This document shows, piece by piece, positions 58,801 through 64,000 of a stretch of DNA of 64,000 bases. Numbering within the stretch: position 1 is the stretch's first letter; each line of letters opens with the position of its first letter. The notes under the pieces are model-generated. The model was not told the origin of the DNA, did not search any database, and saw nothing but the letters and a program-made list of their open reading frames with translations. The DNA comes from Gigantopelta aegis (lineage: Eukaryota; Mollusca; Gastropoda; Neomphalida; Peltospiridae): NCBI RefSeq assembly GCF_016097555.1, contig NC_054703.1, positions 20,285,258-20,349,257 of the forward strand, read 5' to 3'. Both the position numbers and the translations under genes were made by a program.

Positions 58801-60542
58801 AAGGTATAATCTAAGCCAGCAACTACATCAGTTGTGTGGTACGGATGGCAAAAACCATTTCATTCTAAAATTAATTATGCTTAGTAAGTCACTATCAAAC
58901 TAAAAATTGGTTAGCAGTTACTAGTTAACATTGTAGTGATCTCTGAAAGTGGCATAGTAAATTTCTAAGCCATACTGAGCGGTGGTACCTGGATATTATT
59001 CACAGATTACAAGCACCTGTCACAGTTGTTGATAGAATTAATATTTCTCTCACTTGTAAAGCTATTTTATATTTATTTTAAAAACTATTTAACTATTTTA
59101 TATTTAATGTCTTGTGTGCATTGTCTTTACAGAGACGTACATATTTTATATTTAATGTCTTGTGTGCATTGTCTTTACAGAGACGTACATATTTTATATT
59201 TAATGTCTTGTGTGCATTGTCTTTACAGAGACGTACATATTTTATATTCAATGTCTTGTGTGCATTGTCTTTACAGAGACGTACATATTTTATATTCAAT
59301 GTCTTGTGTGCATTGTCTTTACAGAGACGTACATATTTTATATTCAATGTCTTGTGTGCATTGTCTTTACAGAGACGTACATATTTTATATTCAATGTCT
59401 TGTGTGCATTGTCTTCACAGAGACATACATATTTTATATTCAATGTCTTGTGTGCATTGTCTTTACAGAGACATACATATTTTATATTCAATGTCTTGTG
59501 TGCATTGTCTTCACAGAGACATACATATTTTATATTCAATGTCTTGTGTGCATTGTCTTTACAGAGACATACATATTTTATATTCAATGTCTTAAAGGGA
59601 CATACCCTAGTTTTTAAACACTAAGGCAAACACTAAGGCATACATATTTTATATATGTCTTGTGTTTGTTTTACATATTTTATATTCAACTGCATTGTTT
59701 TGATAAAGGGACAACCCTGTTTTTAAAATAAGGCATATTTTTTTTACTATTTACTGTTTTTGATAACTGAAATCATACTTTACTTAGATTTTATGGTTTA
59801 GATTATCAGTTTCCTTACATTCGAAGTGTGTTTGGTCATCCTGGTATTTTTAATATCACAAAATTCATTTCTCATATTTTTTAAAATGCATGTGCTTCTG
59901 AGAACTAACAGTTATGGAGTCTACTTTTAGTTTAATTTTAGAGGGTATTTCATCATTTCAAAGTCGCAGACTCATGTTTCACTCAATTGTAACTTTATCC
60001 AAATGTGTTTCAGTTTTGTAGATAAACTAAACTTAGTGTTAATTTTCATGGATTGAAACTAGGGTCTGTCCCTATAAGAAATATAGCTTTATTTAGACTG
60101 TAATGTTTTGTCTAGGTTGTAAAGACAAGGACTTGGATGTGGATGTGGACAGCGATAGAAGTTGAAAAATAGTAGATATTCCTGATAGTAGATGGGGGGA
60201 AAAAAAAATGGAAATAAAATGATAGAAAAGAAGGGAAGCAGTGAGATTACCCCCCCCCCCCCAACCACCACCCCCCTCTACTAACAACAATAACAAAAAC
60301 ATAAATACTTTTGATGGGAAGCTGCCTTTGATTTTTCATGTTTGAGAAAGCCCCCTTTAAAAATCCTTCCTTTTCTTTGTGTGTTTCAGTGTGTGCAGGT
60401 TCTGATGCAGCCTGTGCTGGAGTCAGTGGTGTATCTCGACAGAAGCCAGTGGCTCCGAGAACAGGGGATTCACGCAGACATCGTGCCTATCTTTGATGAC
60501 CGCATCTCTCCAAGAAACTTGGCCATCATCGCAATAAAATGA
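34968..60542 (+). CDS. METTL25B: METTL25B / RRNAD1-like methyltransferase-like protein, ten coding exons
   Basis: Exons 34968-35093, 36775-36846, 37975-38196, 41812-41917, 42832-43704, 45788-45908, 48564-48655, 50379-50486, 55859-55947 and 60390-60542 join in frame to 653 residues (human METTL25B: 475). Visible motifs: MSPKKLHEV (106-114), which matches the family RPKKQHEI; SAM-binding loop VVVDIGSGLGYL (132-143), split between exons 3 and 4; IGVEGSDGHVQRAERR (156-171), like human IEGDQRLVERAQR; GLHCCGDL (428-435) and CCYHK (457-461); C-terminal DRSQWLREQGIHAD and SPRNLAIIAIK, close to human DRLLYLQEQGFHAE and SPRNLVLVATK. These favour METTL25B over METTL25. A Ser/Cys/Asp/Asn/Thr-rich insert of about 220 residues in exon 5 accounts for the extra length. 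Substrate and biological role are not known to me; a Rossmann methyltransferase fold is inferred. Confidence 0.93.
35812..36092 (+). repeat. SINE, head type 3, tail type A
   Basis: Head GGGTTTAGCTCAGTCAGTTG, B box GCAGGATCAAACC, the common body, and a tail that stops at TTAATCAATGTGCTTG. Confidence 0.85.
36185..36722. repeat. Interspersed repeat with internal half-repeats
   Basis: CATGGCGATTTACCCATTTT followed by GACAGACTTATAGCCCTTGA occurs near 36389 and again, slightly changed, near 36647. A third partial block (GACCCTTGAACTTAGGA) lies at 36520. A CTGT/CCAT run at 36250-36290 sits at its left. It resembles a repeat known in marine invertebrate genomes; the family name is not certain to me. 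Confidence 0.55.
36775..36846 (+). CDS. METTL25B: METTL25B coding exon 2
   Basis: Acceptor CTATTTTCAG, donor CAG|GTTTGT. 24 codons, phase 0 on both sides: WREFLLSLSTEDLNMIPF, then six more residues. Confidence 0.88.
37001..37148 (-). repeat. SINE tail and body fragment, type A
   Basis: Starts TTTGTTTTGTTTAGCAACAC, then ATTGATTTATTAATCACTGG, and is cut after the GATCTTCTGTTTGCAC block. Confidence 0.8.
37975..38196 (+). CDS. METTL25B: METTL25B coding exon 3 (SAM-loop start)
   Basis: Acceptor TTTTTTCAATCTCAG, donor CTA|GTAAGT. 74 codons, phase 0, ending in DIGSGL, the first half of the SAM-binding glycine loop. Confidence 0.95.
38321..38610 (-). repeat. SINE, head type 1 partly lost, tail type B
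   Basis: Runs from GGAAGGAAATGTTTTATTTA through body and B box (GGGATCGATCCC) and stops near ATCAAGCGAG before the A box. Confidence 0.88.
39050..39390. repeat. 26-bp minisatellite (TTCTAGTGGGACGTATCACT)
   Basis: About 13 units of GACGTTCTAGTGGGACGTATCACTTG-like sequence. Variation is mostly C/T and G/A at CpG sites, as expected from CpG decay. Confidence 0.93.
39421..39816 (+). repeat. 50-bp array copied from the METTL25B exon-4 head (first part)
   Basis: Eight units. Each contains TTTAACTTCAGGGCTATC (or TTGAGGG) and AAAGTTCTTCACAAG, matching the true exon-4 acceptor and first 27 bases at 41803-41838. The array resumes at 41685 beyond an inserted element. Confidence 0.95.
39817..41684. mobile_element. 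1.87-kb TIR element inserted in the exon-4-head array
   Basis: Left end GCATGGCTTTTAAC and right end GTTAACAGCCATGC are inverted, and AAGT flanks both sides (39813-39816, 41685-41688). Removing it restores the array unit exactly (CACAAGTGATATC). It holds G and A runs and no recognised transposase. Confidence 0.75.
41685..41811 (+). repeat. 50-bp array of the METTL25B exon-4 head (second part)
   Basis: Two further units with TTTAACTTCAGAGCTATC, running directly into the true acceptor. Confidence 0.95.
41812..41917 (+). CDS. METTL25B: METTL25B coding exon 4 (SAM-loop end)
   Basis: Acceptor TTTAACTTCAG, donor CAAG|GTATGA. Encodes GYLGEVLHKRYSRPVIGVEG and 15 more residues; it enters in phase 0 and leaves in phase 1. 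The exon head differs from the array units by CTGGGTGAAG against CTTGTAAAG. Confidence 0.92.
42113..42660 (-). repeat. Nested SINEs: type B inside type A
   Basis: The outer SINE (tail ACATTGATTTATTAATCATC at 42118) is broken at its CATCGGCTAAT block by a full type-B SINE with head type 1 (42153-42490). The outer copy resumes at GGTTATCGGATGAG and runs to 42660. Confidence 0.88.
42832..43704 (+). CDS. METTL25B: METTL25B coding exon 5 (large insert, then GLHCCGDL and CCYHK)
   Basis: Acceptor TTGTTTTTTAG, donor ACAG|GTCAGA. 290 full codons, phase 1 on both sides. The first 20 and last 45 residues match the family; the middle is a low-complexity insert with four 18-bp units (GATAACTCAACTGAATGT) at 43132-43202. 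Confidence 0.93.
43727..43837. mobile_element. Foldback element after exon 5
   Basis: GGGCCCCGTTCCACGAAGCG and GATCTTAGCCC on the left recur inverted on the right (GGGCTAAGATCACTTCGTGG, AACGAGACCC). The arms are about 30 bp. It starts 22 bases past the exon-5 donor. Confidence 0.85.
44220..44538 (-). repeat. Full SINE, head type 1, tail type B
   Basis: All parts are present from GAAATGCTTTATTTAACGAC to the A box complement and TATATCCCGCCTCC. Confidence 0.92.
45048..45318. repeat. SINE (minus) with an inverted tail copy
   Basis: 45050-45240 is a minus-strand type-A SINE body. 45250-45318 is a plus-strand tail (ACCAAATGTTTGACATCTAA, TAGCCAATGATTAATTAAAA). The two could pair. Confidence 0.75.
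45332..45486. mobile_element. Foldback element
   Basis: GGGCCCGTGCTTATAAAACT and TAGAGTC on the left recur inverted on the right (GACTCTAAAAGTTTTATAAG, CACCAGACC). Confidence 0.8.
45480..45722. mobile_element. Decayed MITE, GGGCTCAC family, with internal triplication
   Basis: The right end GGGCAGGGTGATGCCT and the inner ATTTTTATTGGTAAAATACT match the family. Inside, a 41-bp unit (AATTATTTTGTTTTAGCCAA...) is repeated three times. Confidence 0.55.
45788..45908 (+). CDS. METTL25B: METTL25B coding exon 6
   Basis: Acceptor TTTTAATTATAG, donor ACTAG|GTATGT. Encodes LICNFPLSKLWSSSYEKT and 21 more residues, matching the GGYPLSQWV region of human METTL25B. It enters in phase 1 and leaves in phase 2. 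Confidence 0.9.
45905..46053. repeat. 63-bp tandem repeat starting at the exon-6 donor
   Basis: Units TGTCGGTTACTACCCTTCCC...AAAGGTAAAGAAATGAGA begin at the donor. Two and a half units lie before the element at 46065; the rest, including a further GAG|GTATGT, lies at 47930-47995. Confidence 0.88.
46478..46786 (-). repeat. SINE, head type 1, tail type A
   Basis: TTTGTTTTGTGTAACGACAC tail, body, B box GGGAATCGATCCCAG and A box complement CTTTACCACTGGGCTGTG. It lies inside the MULE-like element. Confidence 0.88.
46810..46848. repeat. (AC)n microsatellite
   Basis: About nineteen AC units just after the SINE head. Confidence 0.93.
47142..47445. mobile_element. MITE, GGGACATTCCTGAGTTTGC family (copy 1)
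   Basis: Left TTAAAAGGACATTCCTGAGT, right ACTCAGGAATGTCCCTTTAA. TTAA-like ends on both sides. It is inserted in the right part of the MULE-like element. Confidence 0.85.
48018..48418 (+). repeat. Nested SINEs: type B inside type A
   Basis: An outer type-A SINE (48018-48135) breaks off at ACATCCAG and resumes at CCAGTAGCCAATGATTAATA (48357). Between them is a type-B SINE body and tail (48138-48346). Confidence 0.85.
48564..48655 (+). CDS. METTL25B: METTL25B coding exon 7
   Basis: Acceptor CTTCTATTTTTAG, donor GAAG|GTGAAA. 30 full codons, including SRWKFQTAEDHALHTNN and VGFRALLELF; it enters in phase 2 and leaves in phase 1. If the donor is skipped, the frame ends ten codons on (EGEKHKIFD). 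Confidence 0.9.
49183..49335. mobile_element. Foldback element
   Basis: GAGATTATTACCCTCGTGT and TATTAGGAATAAAAATAATG on the left are inverted on the right (ACACTCTGGTAATAACCTC, ACAATTTTTATTCCTAATAT). The arms are about 70 bp. Confidence 0.85.
50025..50292. repeat. Minisatellite before exon 8, about 34-bp unit
   Basis: Eight or so units of AACATTTCAACTTTTAG(T/G)TGAGTATTTTTCATC, with an alternate form TTTTGATTATTAG. Confidence 0.9.
50379..50486 (+). CDS. METTL25B: METTL25B coding exon 8
   Basis: Acceptor TTTTGAATTTCAG, donor GATG|GTAAGT. 35 full codons (KNKEHIQGIINQKKIRKS ...), phase 1 on both sides; lines up with the human QGIPRVHELKI region. Confidence 0.88.
50518..50842 (-). repeat. Full SINE with 14-bp target duplication, head type 1, tail type B
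   Basis: CGTTAGTCCGGGGT flanks both sides (50504-50517, 50843-50856), so the ends are exact. It lies 31 bases past exon 8. The perfect duplication marks a fairly young insertion. Confidence 0.97.
51062..51200. repeat. Threefold repeat, 56-60-bp unit
   Basis: GCAGCACCCTCTGTTCTG(C/T)AGC followed by CATGTAGTTGCCTTGCATCA occurs three times. Confidence 0.93.
51497..51678. repeat. Minisatellite, about 33-bp unit
   Basis: Five to six units of AATGAGTAAATTAATGGTAA ACTTCATAATC. Confidence 0.93.
51745..52132. repeat. Inverted pair of SINEs (hairpin)
   Basis: A plus-strand copy (51745-51905) is followed after about 20 bases by a minus-strand copy (51925-52132). They share unusual changes (CTTGCTACAAATGGGAAAAT), so one arm was probably copied from the other. 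The arms are about 160 bp. Confidence 0.88.
52305..52415. mobile_element. Foldback element
   Basis: AATATCAACGAGTCTA, ATTAATCGGTATTTGTC and their inverses (GACAAATACCGATTAA, TAGATGAGGTTGATACTT) form arms of about 45 bp around GAGACTCTGCTGA. Confidence 0.7.
53386..53540 (+). CDS. Possible alternative last exon of METTL25B
   Basis: After the strong acceptor TTTCTTCCTGTTTTTGTAG the frame that matches the exon-8 phase reads V|LLVASSAERETVQYVLQK, then 32 more residues, to TAA at 53538-53540. Splicing exon 8 to it would end the protein before the family C-terminal region (DRSQWL, SPRNL). The frame is open for 51 codons, longer than most random frames here. No homology is recognised, and a second frame is open for about 45 codons. 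Inference. Confidence 0.35.
53620..53992. mobile_element. MITE, GGGACATTCCTGAGTTTGC family (copy 2)
   Basis: Left TTAAAGGGACATTCCTGAGT, right ACTCAGAAATGTCCCTTTAA. Internal blocks match 47142-47445 (GTGTCTGTATATTCAATGTG). Confidence 0.88.
54303..54545 (-). repeat. SINE fragment, tail type A
   Basis: Tail and body from TTTGTTTTGTTTAACGACAC to CAATCAGTTGAATGATGAG; the head is missing. Confidence 0.82.
54663..54886. repeat. Threefold 75-bp repeat, GC-rich
   Basis: GCCCACGCCATCTGCAATGC and CGTATGACCATA(C/A)TGTGG in three almost identical units. Confidence 0.95.
54960..55790. other. METTL25B intron 8, unique-looking part
   Basis: No repeat signature is recognised. An 89-codon frame at 55229-55498 has no family likeness and no suitable splice sites, and is not called. 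Confidence 0.35.
55859..55947 (+). CDS. METTL25B: METTL25B coding exon 9
   Basis: Acceptor GTTGATTTTAG, donor ACA|GTACGT. 29 full codons (DVDVGRYKDELNALYVDL...FT); it enters in phase 1 and leaves in phase 0. Confidence 0.9.
55976..56283. mobile_element. MITE with GGGACAATATT ends (copy 2)
   Basis: Left AAGGGGACACAATTCAAAAT, right GTGAAATATTTTGCCTA. The inside shares GGAAGTCAGTTCATGTAA with copy 1. It begins 28 bases past exon 9. Confidence 0.65.
56298..56862. repeat. 46-bp minisatellite, first part
   Basis: About twelve units of AGTGCCAAGTGGCAATTTTC GGTGGTTAAACTGTAAATC; some units carry an extra CATT. Confidence 0.95.
56863..57992. mobile_element. 1.13-kb TIR element splitting the 46-bp array
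   Basis: Left CAGGGCACAATAT, right ATATTGTCCCCTG. The subterminal sequence at the right (GAACCGACTTCCGGTTACCT) is the inverse of the left part of the MITEs at 33706 and 55976, so this is a longer member of that family. Target duplication unclear (CAAGT against GAAGT). Confidence 0.75.
57993..58388. repeat. 46-bp minisatellite, second part
   Basis: About nine units of the same type as 56298-56862. Confidence 0.95.
58556..58800 (-). repeat. SINE fragment, tail type A
   Basis: TGTTTTGTTTAACGACACCA tail and the full body to ATAGCCCAATTGGCTCACCA; the head is missing. Confidence 0.88.
59103..59592 (+). repeat. 48-bp array with acceptor-like repeats
   Basis: Ten units of TTGTGTGCATTGTCTTTACAG|AGAC(G/A)TACATATTTTATATT. 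Each holds a pyrimidine tract followed by ACAG, as in a 3' splice site. The unit is a multiple of three, so long frames are open in several phases; they are by-products. Confidence 0.95.
59592..60077. mobile_element. MITE, GGGACAGACCCTAG family (copy c)
   Basis: Left TTAAAGGGACATACCCTAGT, right GAAACTAGGGTCTGTCCCTA. Its left end abuts the 48-bp array and is partly repeated (a second GGGACAACCCT near 59708). Confidence 0.8.
60390..60542 (+). CDS. METTL25B: METTL25B coding exon 10 (C-terminus)
   Basis: Acceptor TTCTTTGTGTGTTTCAG. Encodes CVQVLMQPVLESVVYLDR... to AIIAIK and TGA at 60540-60542. It is GC-richer than its flanks. Confidence 0.95.
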   Translation, partial: CVQVLMQPVLESVVYLDRSQWLREQGIHADIVPIFDDRISPRNLAIIAIK

Positions 60543-60599
60543 TTCTTATTAAACCTGCACCCGACTCATTATCTATTACTGTCTGTCTGTCTGTTTGTC

Positions 60600-60792
60600 T
60601 GGACACTAGAGCACACTCATTTATTATTCATCGGCTAGTGGATGTCAAACATTTTGTAATTTCGAAACCCACTACATTTTTCCATTAGCACCAAGTGATC
60701 TTTTCTATGCATTTTTCCACAGACAACAGCACATACCACAGTCTTTGATATACATGTACCAGTCGTGGAGCAATGGTTGGAATGGAAACTTC
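60600..60792 (-). repeat. SINE fragment, tail type A
   Basis: GGACACTAGAGCACACTCAT tail and body to AATGGTTGGAATGG; 58 bases after the METTL25B stop, so probably within its 3' untranslated region. Confidence 0.8.
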
Positions 60793-60821
60793 TCCCTCCC
60801 CCAATAAAAACAGAAGGTTTT

Positions 60822-60884
60822 TTTTTTAACGACACCACGAGCACATTGATTAATTAATTCTTGGCTATTGGATGCCAAATGTGT
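60822..60884 (-). repeat. SINE tail fragment, type A
   Basis: TTTTTTAACGACACCACGAG to TATTGGATGCCAAATG. Confidence 0.75.
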
Positions 60885-61466
60885 TAAAGGGACATGCTAG
60901 TTTTTAAACACTAAGGCATATTTTATTTACTATTATAGCCGTTTTTTGACAACTGAAATCATAATTTACTTAGATTTTATTGTTTAAATTATCCATTTCC
61001 GTACATCCGAAGTGTTTTTGGTCATCCTGGTGTTTTTAATATCACAAAATGCATTTTTCATTTTAAAAAAATGCATGTGCGTCTGAGAAGTAATGGTTAT
61101 GGAGTCCATTTTTAGTCTATTTTTAGAGGATATTTCACCATTTTAAAGTCACAGACTCATGTTTCACTCAATTGTAACTTTATCCAAATGTGTTACATGT
61201 TTGTAGATTAACTAAACTTAGTGTTAATTTTCACAGGTTTAAAGTAGGGTCTGTTCCTTTAACTAAACTTAGTGTTAATTTTCACGGGTTTAAAGTAGGG
61301 TCTGTTCCTTTAACTAAACTTAGTGTTTATTTTCACGGGTTTAAAGTAGGGTCAGTTCCTTTAACTAAACTTAGTGTTAATTTTCACGGGTTTAAAGTAG
61401 GGTCTGTTCCTTTAACTAAACTTAGTGTTAATTTTCACGGGTTTAAAGTAGGGTCTGTTCCTTTAA
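60884..61466. mobile_element. MITE, GGGACAGACCCTAG family (copy d), with right end repeated five times
   Basis: Left TTAAAGGGACATGCTAGTTT. The right terminal 51 bp (CTTAGTGTTAATTTTCACGG ... GTCTGTTCCTTTAA) is present in five tandem copies at 61210-61466. Confidence 0.88.
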
Positions 61467-61472
61467 GTCTGA

Positions 61473-61668
61473 CGTAGCAAGGAATCCTTTATATGCACAA
61501 TCCTACAGACAGGTTAGCACATATCACGGACTTTGATATACCAGTCTTGGTGAACTGGCTGGAACGAGCACTCGATCAAAGAATGGGTCCACGGAGGTGA
61601 TTCAATCCTAGGACCAAAGCGCCTCAGGCGAGCGCTCTAATGACTGAGCTGTAACTCGCTCATTCAGT
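61473..61668 (-). repeat. SINE fragment, head type 3
   Basis: Body from AGCAAGGAATCCTTTATATG, then B box complement and A box complement (GCGAGCGCTCTAATGACTGA). The tail is missing. Confidence 0.82.
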
Positions 61669-62387
61669 GGTATAGTAAAATAGTAGAACCATATTGTTAG
61701 AATTTCATAATGCACATAGCTCAATTTTGACCAGATTGTCAGTTAAATCCTGATATTCTCGGGTCACGAAGTATGTTGTATGACAGTGGTTCACATTGAC
61801 TGTTAATGGCAATAACGTATGTATGAGTTTATTAAATTAGTTCCGTTTGCATTTTGTATTAGTAAATGATGTGATAATTTGGTTAGACGAGCATGTAAAG
61901 TATATTACTTTTTTTAAATTTTTTATTCTTTCTTTTTTTAATCAATTGTCGCAGACCCTAGGTCTCGCTACACAGATGCCATCTGTCATTGAAATCCATG
62001 TTAAATTGCTCGACTTCAAATGGAGATTGCCAATATAAGGAGTTCTCTTTTGCACTAGCAACATACACCATTGCGAATATACATTTTATTTTATGTAAGC
62101 ATTTATTTTCACATCCCATTTTTGTTTTTTTTACCGCACCTGACTGTAGTACCGGTTCGAACCATATGTTCAGGAGCAGAGTTAGACCGGCCTCTCTTTT
62201 GCTATACACCCATGTCCACAATTACATGGACAAAATCCAGCTAAAAGGCTTACCATTAAACATACATATTGTTTTAATTCTTCCCCATTTCCTAGAAGTG
62301 AATATGTGAACCACAACATGTGTCACACTTGGGAACTATAGTGGACCGTGATCAATCAACTCTCACCCGGAAGTGAAGTATGTAGTG

Positions 62388-62575
62388 AGACCCTAGTTTC
62401 AACCTGTTAAAATGGACACACAGTTTAGTTAATCTACAAACCTGTAACACATCTGTATAAAGTTACACTAAAGTAAAACAAGAGCCTGTGGCGTTGAAAC
62501 GGGGAAATACCCTCTTAAAACACTCAAGCTCGTCTTCATATCCGTTACTTCTCAGAGGCACGTGCGTTTTTAGAA
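62388..62575 (-). mobile_element. Decayed fragment of the GGGACAGACCCTAG MITE
   Basis: The inverse of the right half of that family: GAGACCCTAGTTTCAACCTG, CAAACCTGTAACACATCTG, and CGTTACTTCTCAGAGGCACG. Confidence 0.7.
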
Positions 62576-62952
62576 TGGGGGTGGGGGGGGGGGGGGGCAG
62601 TTCACAGTTCTCTATCAACACAGTGAACGGAACTGTACAGTTTGTGAAAGTTGTGATTATGTATAGCGACGATCGGTCACTTGCTGTTGTCAAGATGTTT
62701 CACCGATTAACGTATTAGTATTATTTAGAATTATATTTATTTTATGAGATATACCGAAGATATCAGTGATATGGTTTGTTATTGTAACGGTATACCATTT
62801 AGGGCTTGAAAATAATTGTTCACATTTTTTTTTTAAAGTTAGTTTTGTATGCTGATCAGTACGGAAAATGACAAAACGTTAAATTCACCCGCGATAAAAT
62901 CATTATTATAACAATATTTAACAAAATCTGTTCTACCATCCATTACGTTTAT

Positions 62953-64000
62953 ATATACTACTCAAAAGAATTTAAGGGTCAAAAATTTATAACCAAATAA
63001 GTTTCAGAGTATATTAGATTGATGATGTAAACTACACCAAAAATTAAATTTATTGTTCCATATTTACAAAAAACCACAAATAACGTCACTGTATACAAGA
63101 AAGTCACATGACATGCTGTCAAAGTTGAAGGTTGTCAAACATGGATTTTACACATTAGAACATTCGTTTAATAGTGTGTGAATCCACCCCTGGCGCGAAT
63201 ACACTCGACACATCGTTGCCTCATGCTGTTGATCAGACGTCTGAAGAACTCTTGGGGAATGGCCTGCCACTCTGCCATAAGAAGTTGACCCAGATCATGA
63301 AGGTTGGCCGGAGGGGCATGGCTATCCCGAACTCTCCTGCCTAATTCGTCCCAGGCGTTCTCTATTGGGGCCAAGTCAGGCGAATATGCTGGCCAATCCA
63401 TCCTGGCGATACCTTGTTGTCTGAGAAAGTCCGTTACCACCCTGGCGCGGAGGGGTCTGGCATTGTCATCCTGCAGAACTGCCCCGCCGCCAATCTGCTG
63501 AAGGCCTGGGAGAACCAACGGCCGGATAATCTCATTCAGATAGCGGATTCCATTCAGATTGCCATCCACCACATAGAGGGGGGTCCTGTGGTGGATAGAG
63601 ATGCCGCTCCACACCATGACGCTGCCACCACCGAACCGGTGACGTTGTCTAACGTTAACGTCAGCGAAGCGCTCCCCAGGACGTCTGTAGACCCGACCGT
63701 CGTTGAACTGGAGACTAAACCTGGACTCATCAGTGAACATCACTCGACCCCACTGAACACGTTGCCACCGCAGATGAAGTGTGCACCAGTGACGTCTGGC
63801 CGTTCTGTGACGTGGTAGGAGTGGTGGTCGAACAGCCTGGCGACGGCAGCGTAGATTATTAGCTCTCAGACGATTGCGTATGGTTTGATCAGACACTCGA
63901 GTTTCAGTCGCAGTCCGCAGATTGTCACGTAATCGGGTGCAGTGGTTGTGCGTTGACGTAGAGCCATATTGGTGATGTAGCGGTCCTCTCTATTTGTAGT
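62953..64000 (-). mobile_element. Tc1-like DNA transposon, right part of window
   Basis: After TATA, the end TACTACTCAAAAGAATTTAA resembles the terminal repeats of Tc1-type elements. The transposase lies inside on the minus strand, and the other end is outside the window. Confidence 0.8.
63168..64000 (-). pseudogene. Tc1-like DD34E transposase, partial
   Basis: The minus-strand frame 63896-63168 (242 residues, GTG-started as listed, open further upstream) contains MFTDESRFSL (first Asp), VLQDDNARP (second Asp) and WPAYSPDLAPIENAWDEL (Glu), with 34 residues between the second Asp and the Glu, the DD34E spacing of the Tc1 family. It ends GGFTHY and TAA. Upstream, the homologous start (EDRYITNMALRQRTT) is read from 63980 to about 63945 in a different frame, so a one-base shift near 63938-63945 separates it from RLRDNLRTATETRVSD. 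The N-terminal DNA-binding half is cut by the window edge. The usual His after the second Asp (DDNARPH) is Leu here. Probably inactive. Confidence 0.9.

Noticed and set aside
59026-59624. Several overlapping long frames on both strands, up to 189 codons
   Set aside because: They run through the 48-bp array, whose unit is a multiple of three, so any stop-free phase stays open. There is no non-repetitive coding sequence.
61190-61477. 95-codon frame with a 17-residue repeat
   Set aside because: It is the five 51-bp copies of a MITE end read in frame.
63414-63818. 134-codon plus-strand frame
   Set aside because: It is the antisense of the transposase. The minus-strand frame carries the DD34E motifs.
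1-64000. Retroviral or LTR-type elements, Polintons, toxin genes
   Set aside because: No reverse transcriptase, integrase, capsid or envelope motifs and no paired LTRs were seen. All elements recognised are SINEs or DNA transposons.

Overview
The window looks like animal nuclear DNA, most likely from a mollusc. The reasons are AT-rich sequence, spliced genes with long introns full of repeats, orthologues of three animal genes, and many copies of a tRNA-derived SINE of the type common in molluscan genomes. The species assignment is inference; the gene calls rest on spliced reading frames that stay in phase from end to end.

Layout. (1) 479-10671, plus strand: TARDBP (TDP-43), four coding exons joining to 417 residues, with a possible alternative last exon at 15947-16071. 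Intron 2 carries a TIR-bounded block of about 3.9 kb, and intron 3 carries an hAT-like element with a perfect 8-bp target duplication. (2) 23953-29675, minus strand: MIC13 (QIL1), four coding exons joining to 110 residues, the first being only 20 nt; it is convergent with TARDBP. (3) 34968-60542, plus strand: METTL25B (RRNAD1-type methyltransferase-like protein), ten coding exons joining to 653 residues; it is divergent from MIC13. (4) 62950-64000, minus strand: a Tc1-like DD34E transposon cut by the window edge. The remainder is SINEs, several MITE families, foldback elements and minisatellites.

The most unusual theme is tandem duplication of splice-site regions. Intron 3 of TARDBP carries three decayed copies of the acceptor and first bases of exon 4. 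METTL25B carries about ten 50-bp tandem copies of the acceptor and first bases of its exon 4, the exon that completes the SAM-binding glycine loop, and this array is split by a 1.9-kb TIR element. A 48-bp array before the last METTL25B exon repeats an acceptor-like sequence ten times, and the donor side of METTL25B exon 6 is also tandemly repeated. Other highlights are a 53-bp array made of the Pol III head of a SINE, a (TG)15 tract downstream of TARDBP (the RNA motif TDP-43 binds), and a pair of repeat copies in which a short internal segment is inverted.

TDP-43 is a nuclear RNA-binding protein, MIC13 a mitochondrial inner-membrane protein and METTL25B a methyltransferase-like protein. Nothing in the sequence suggests that they act together.
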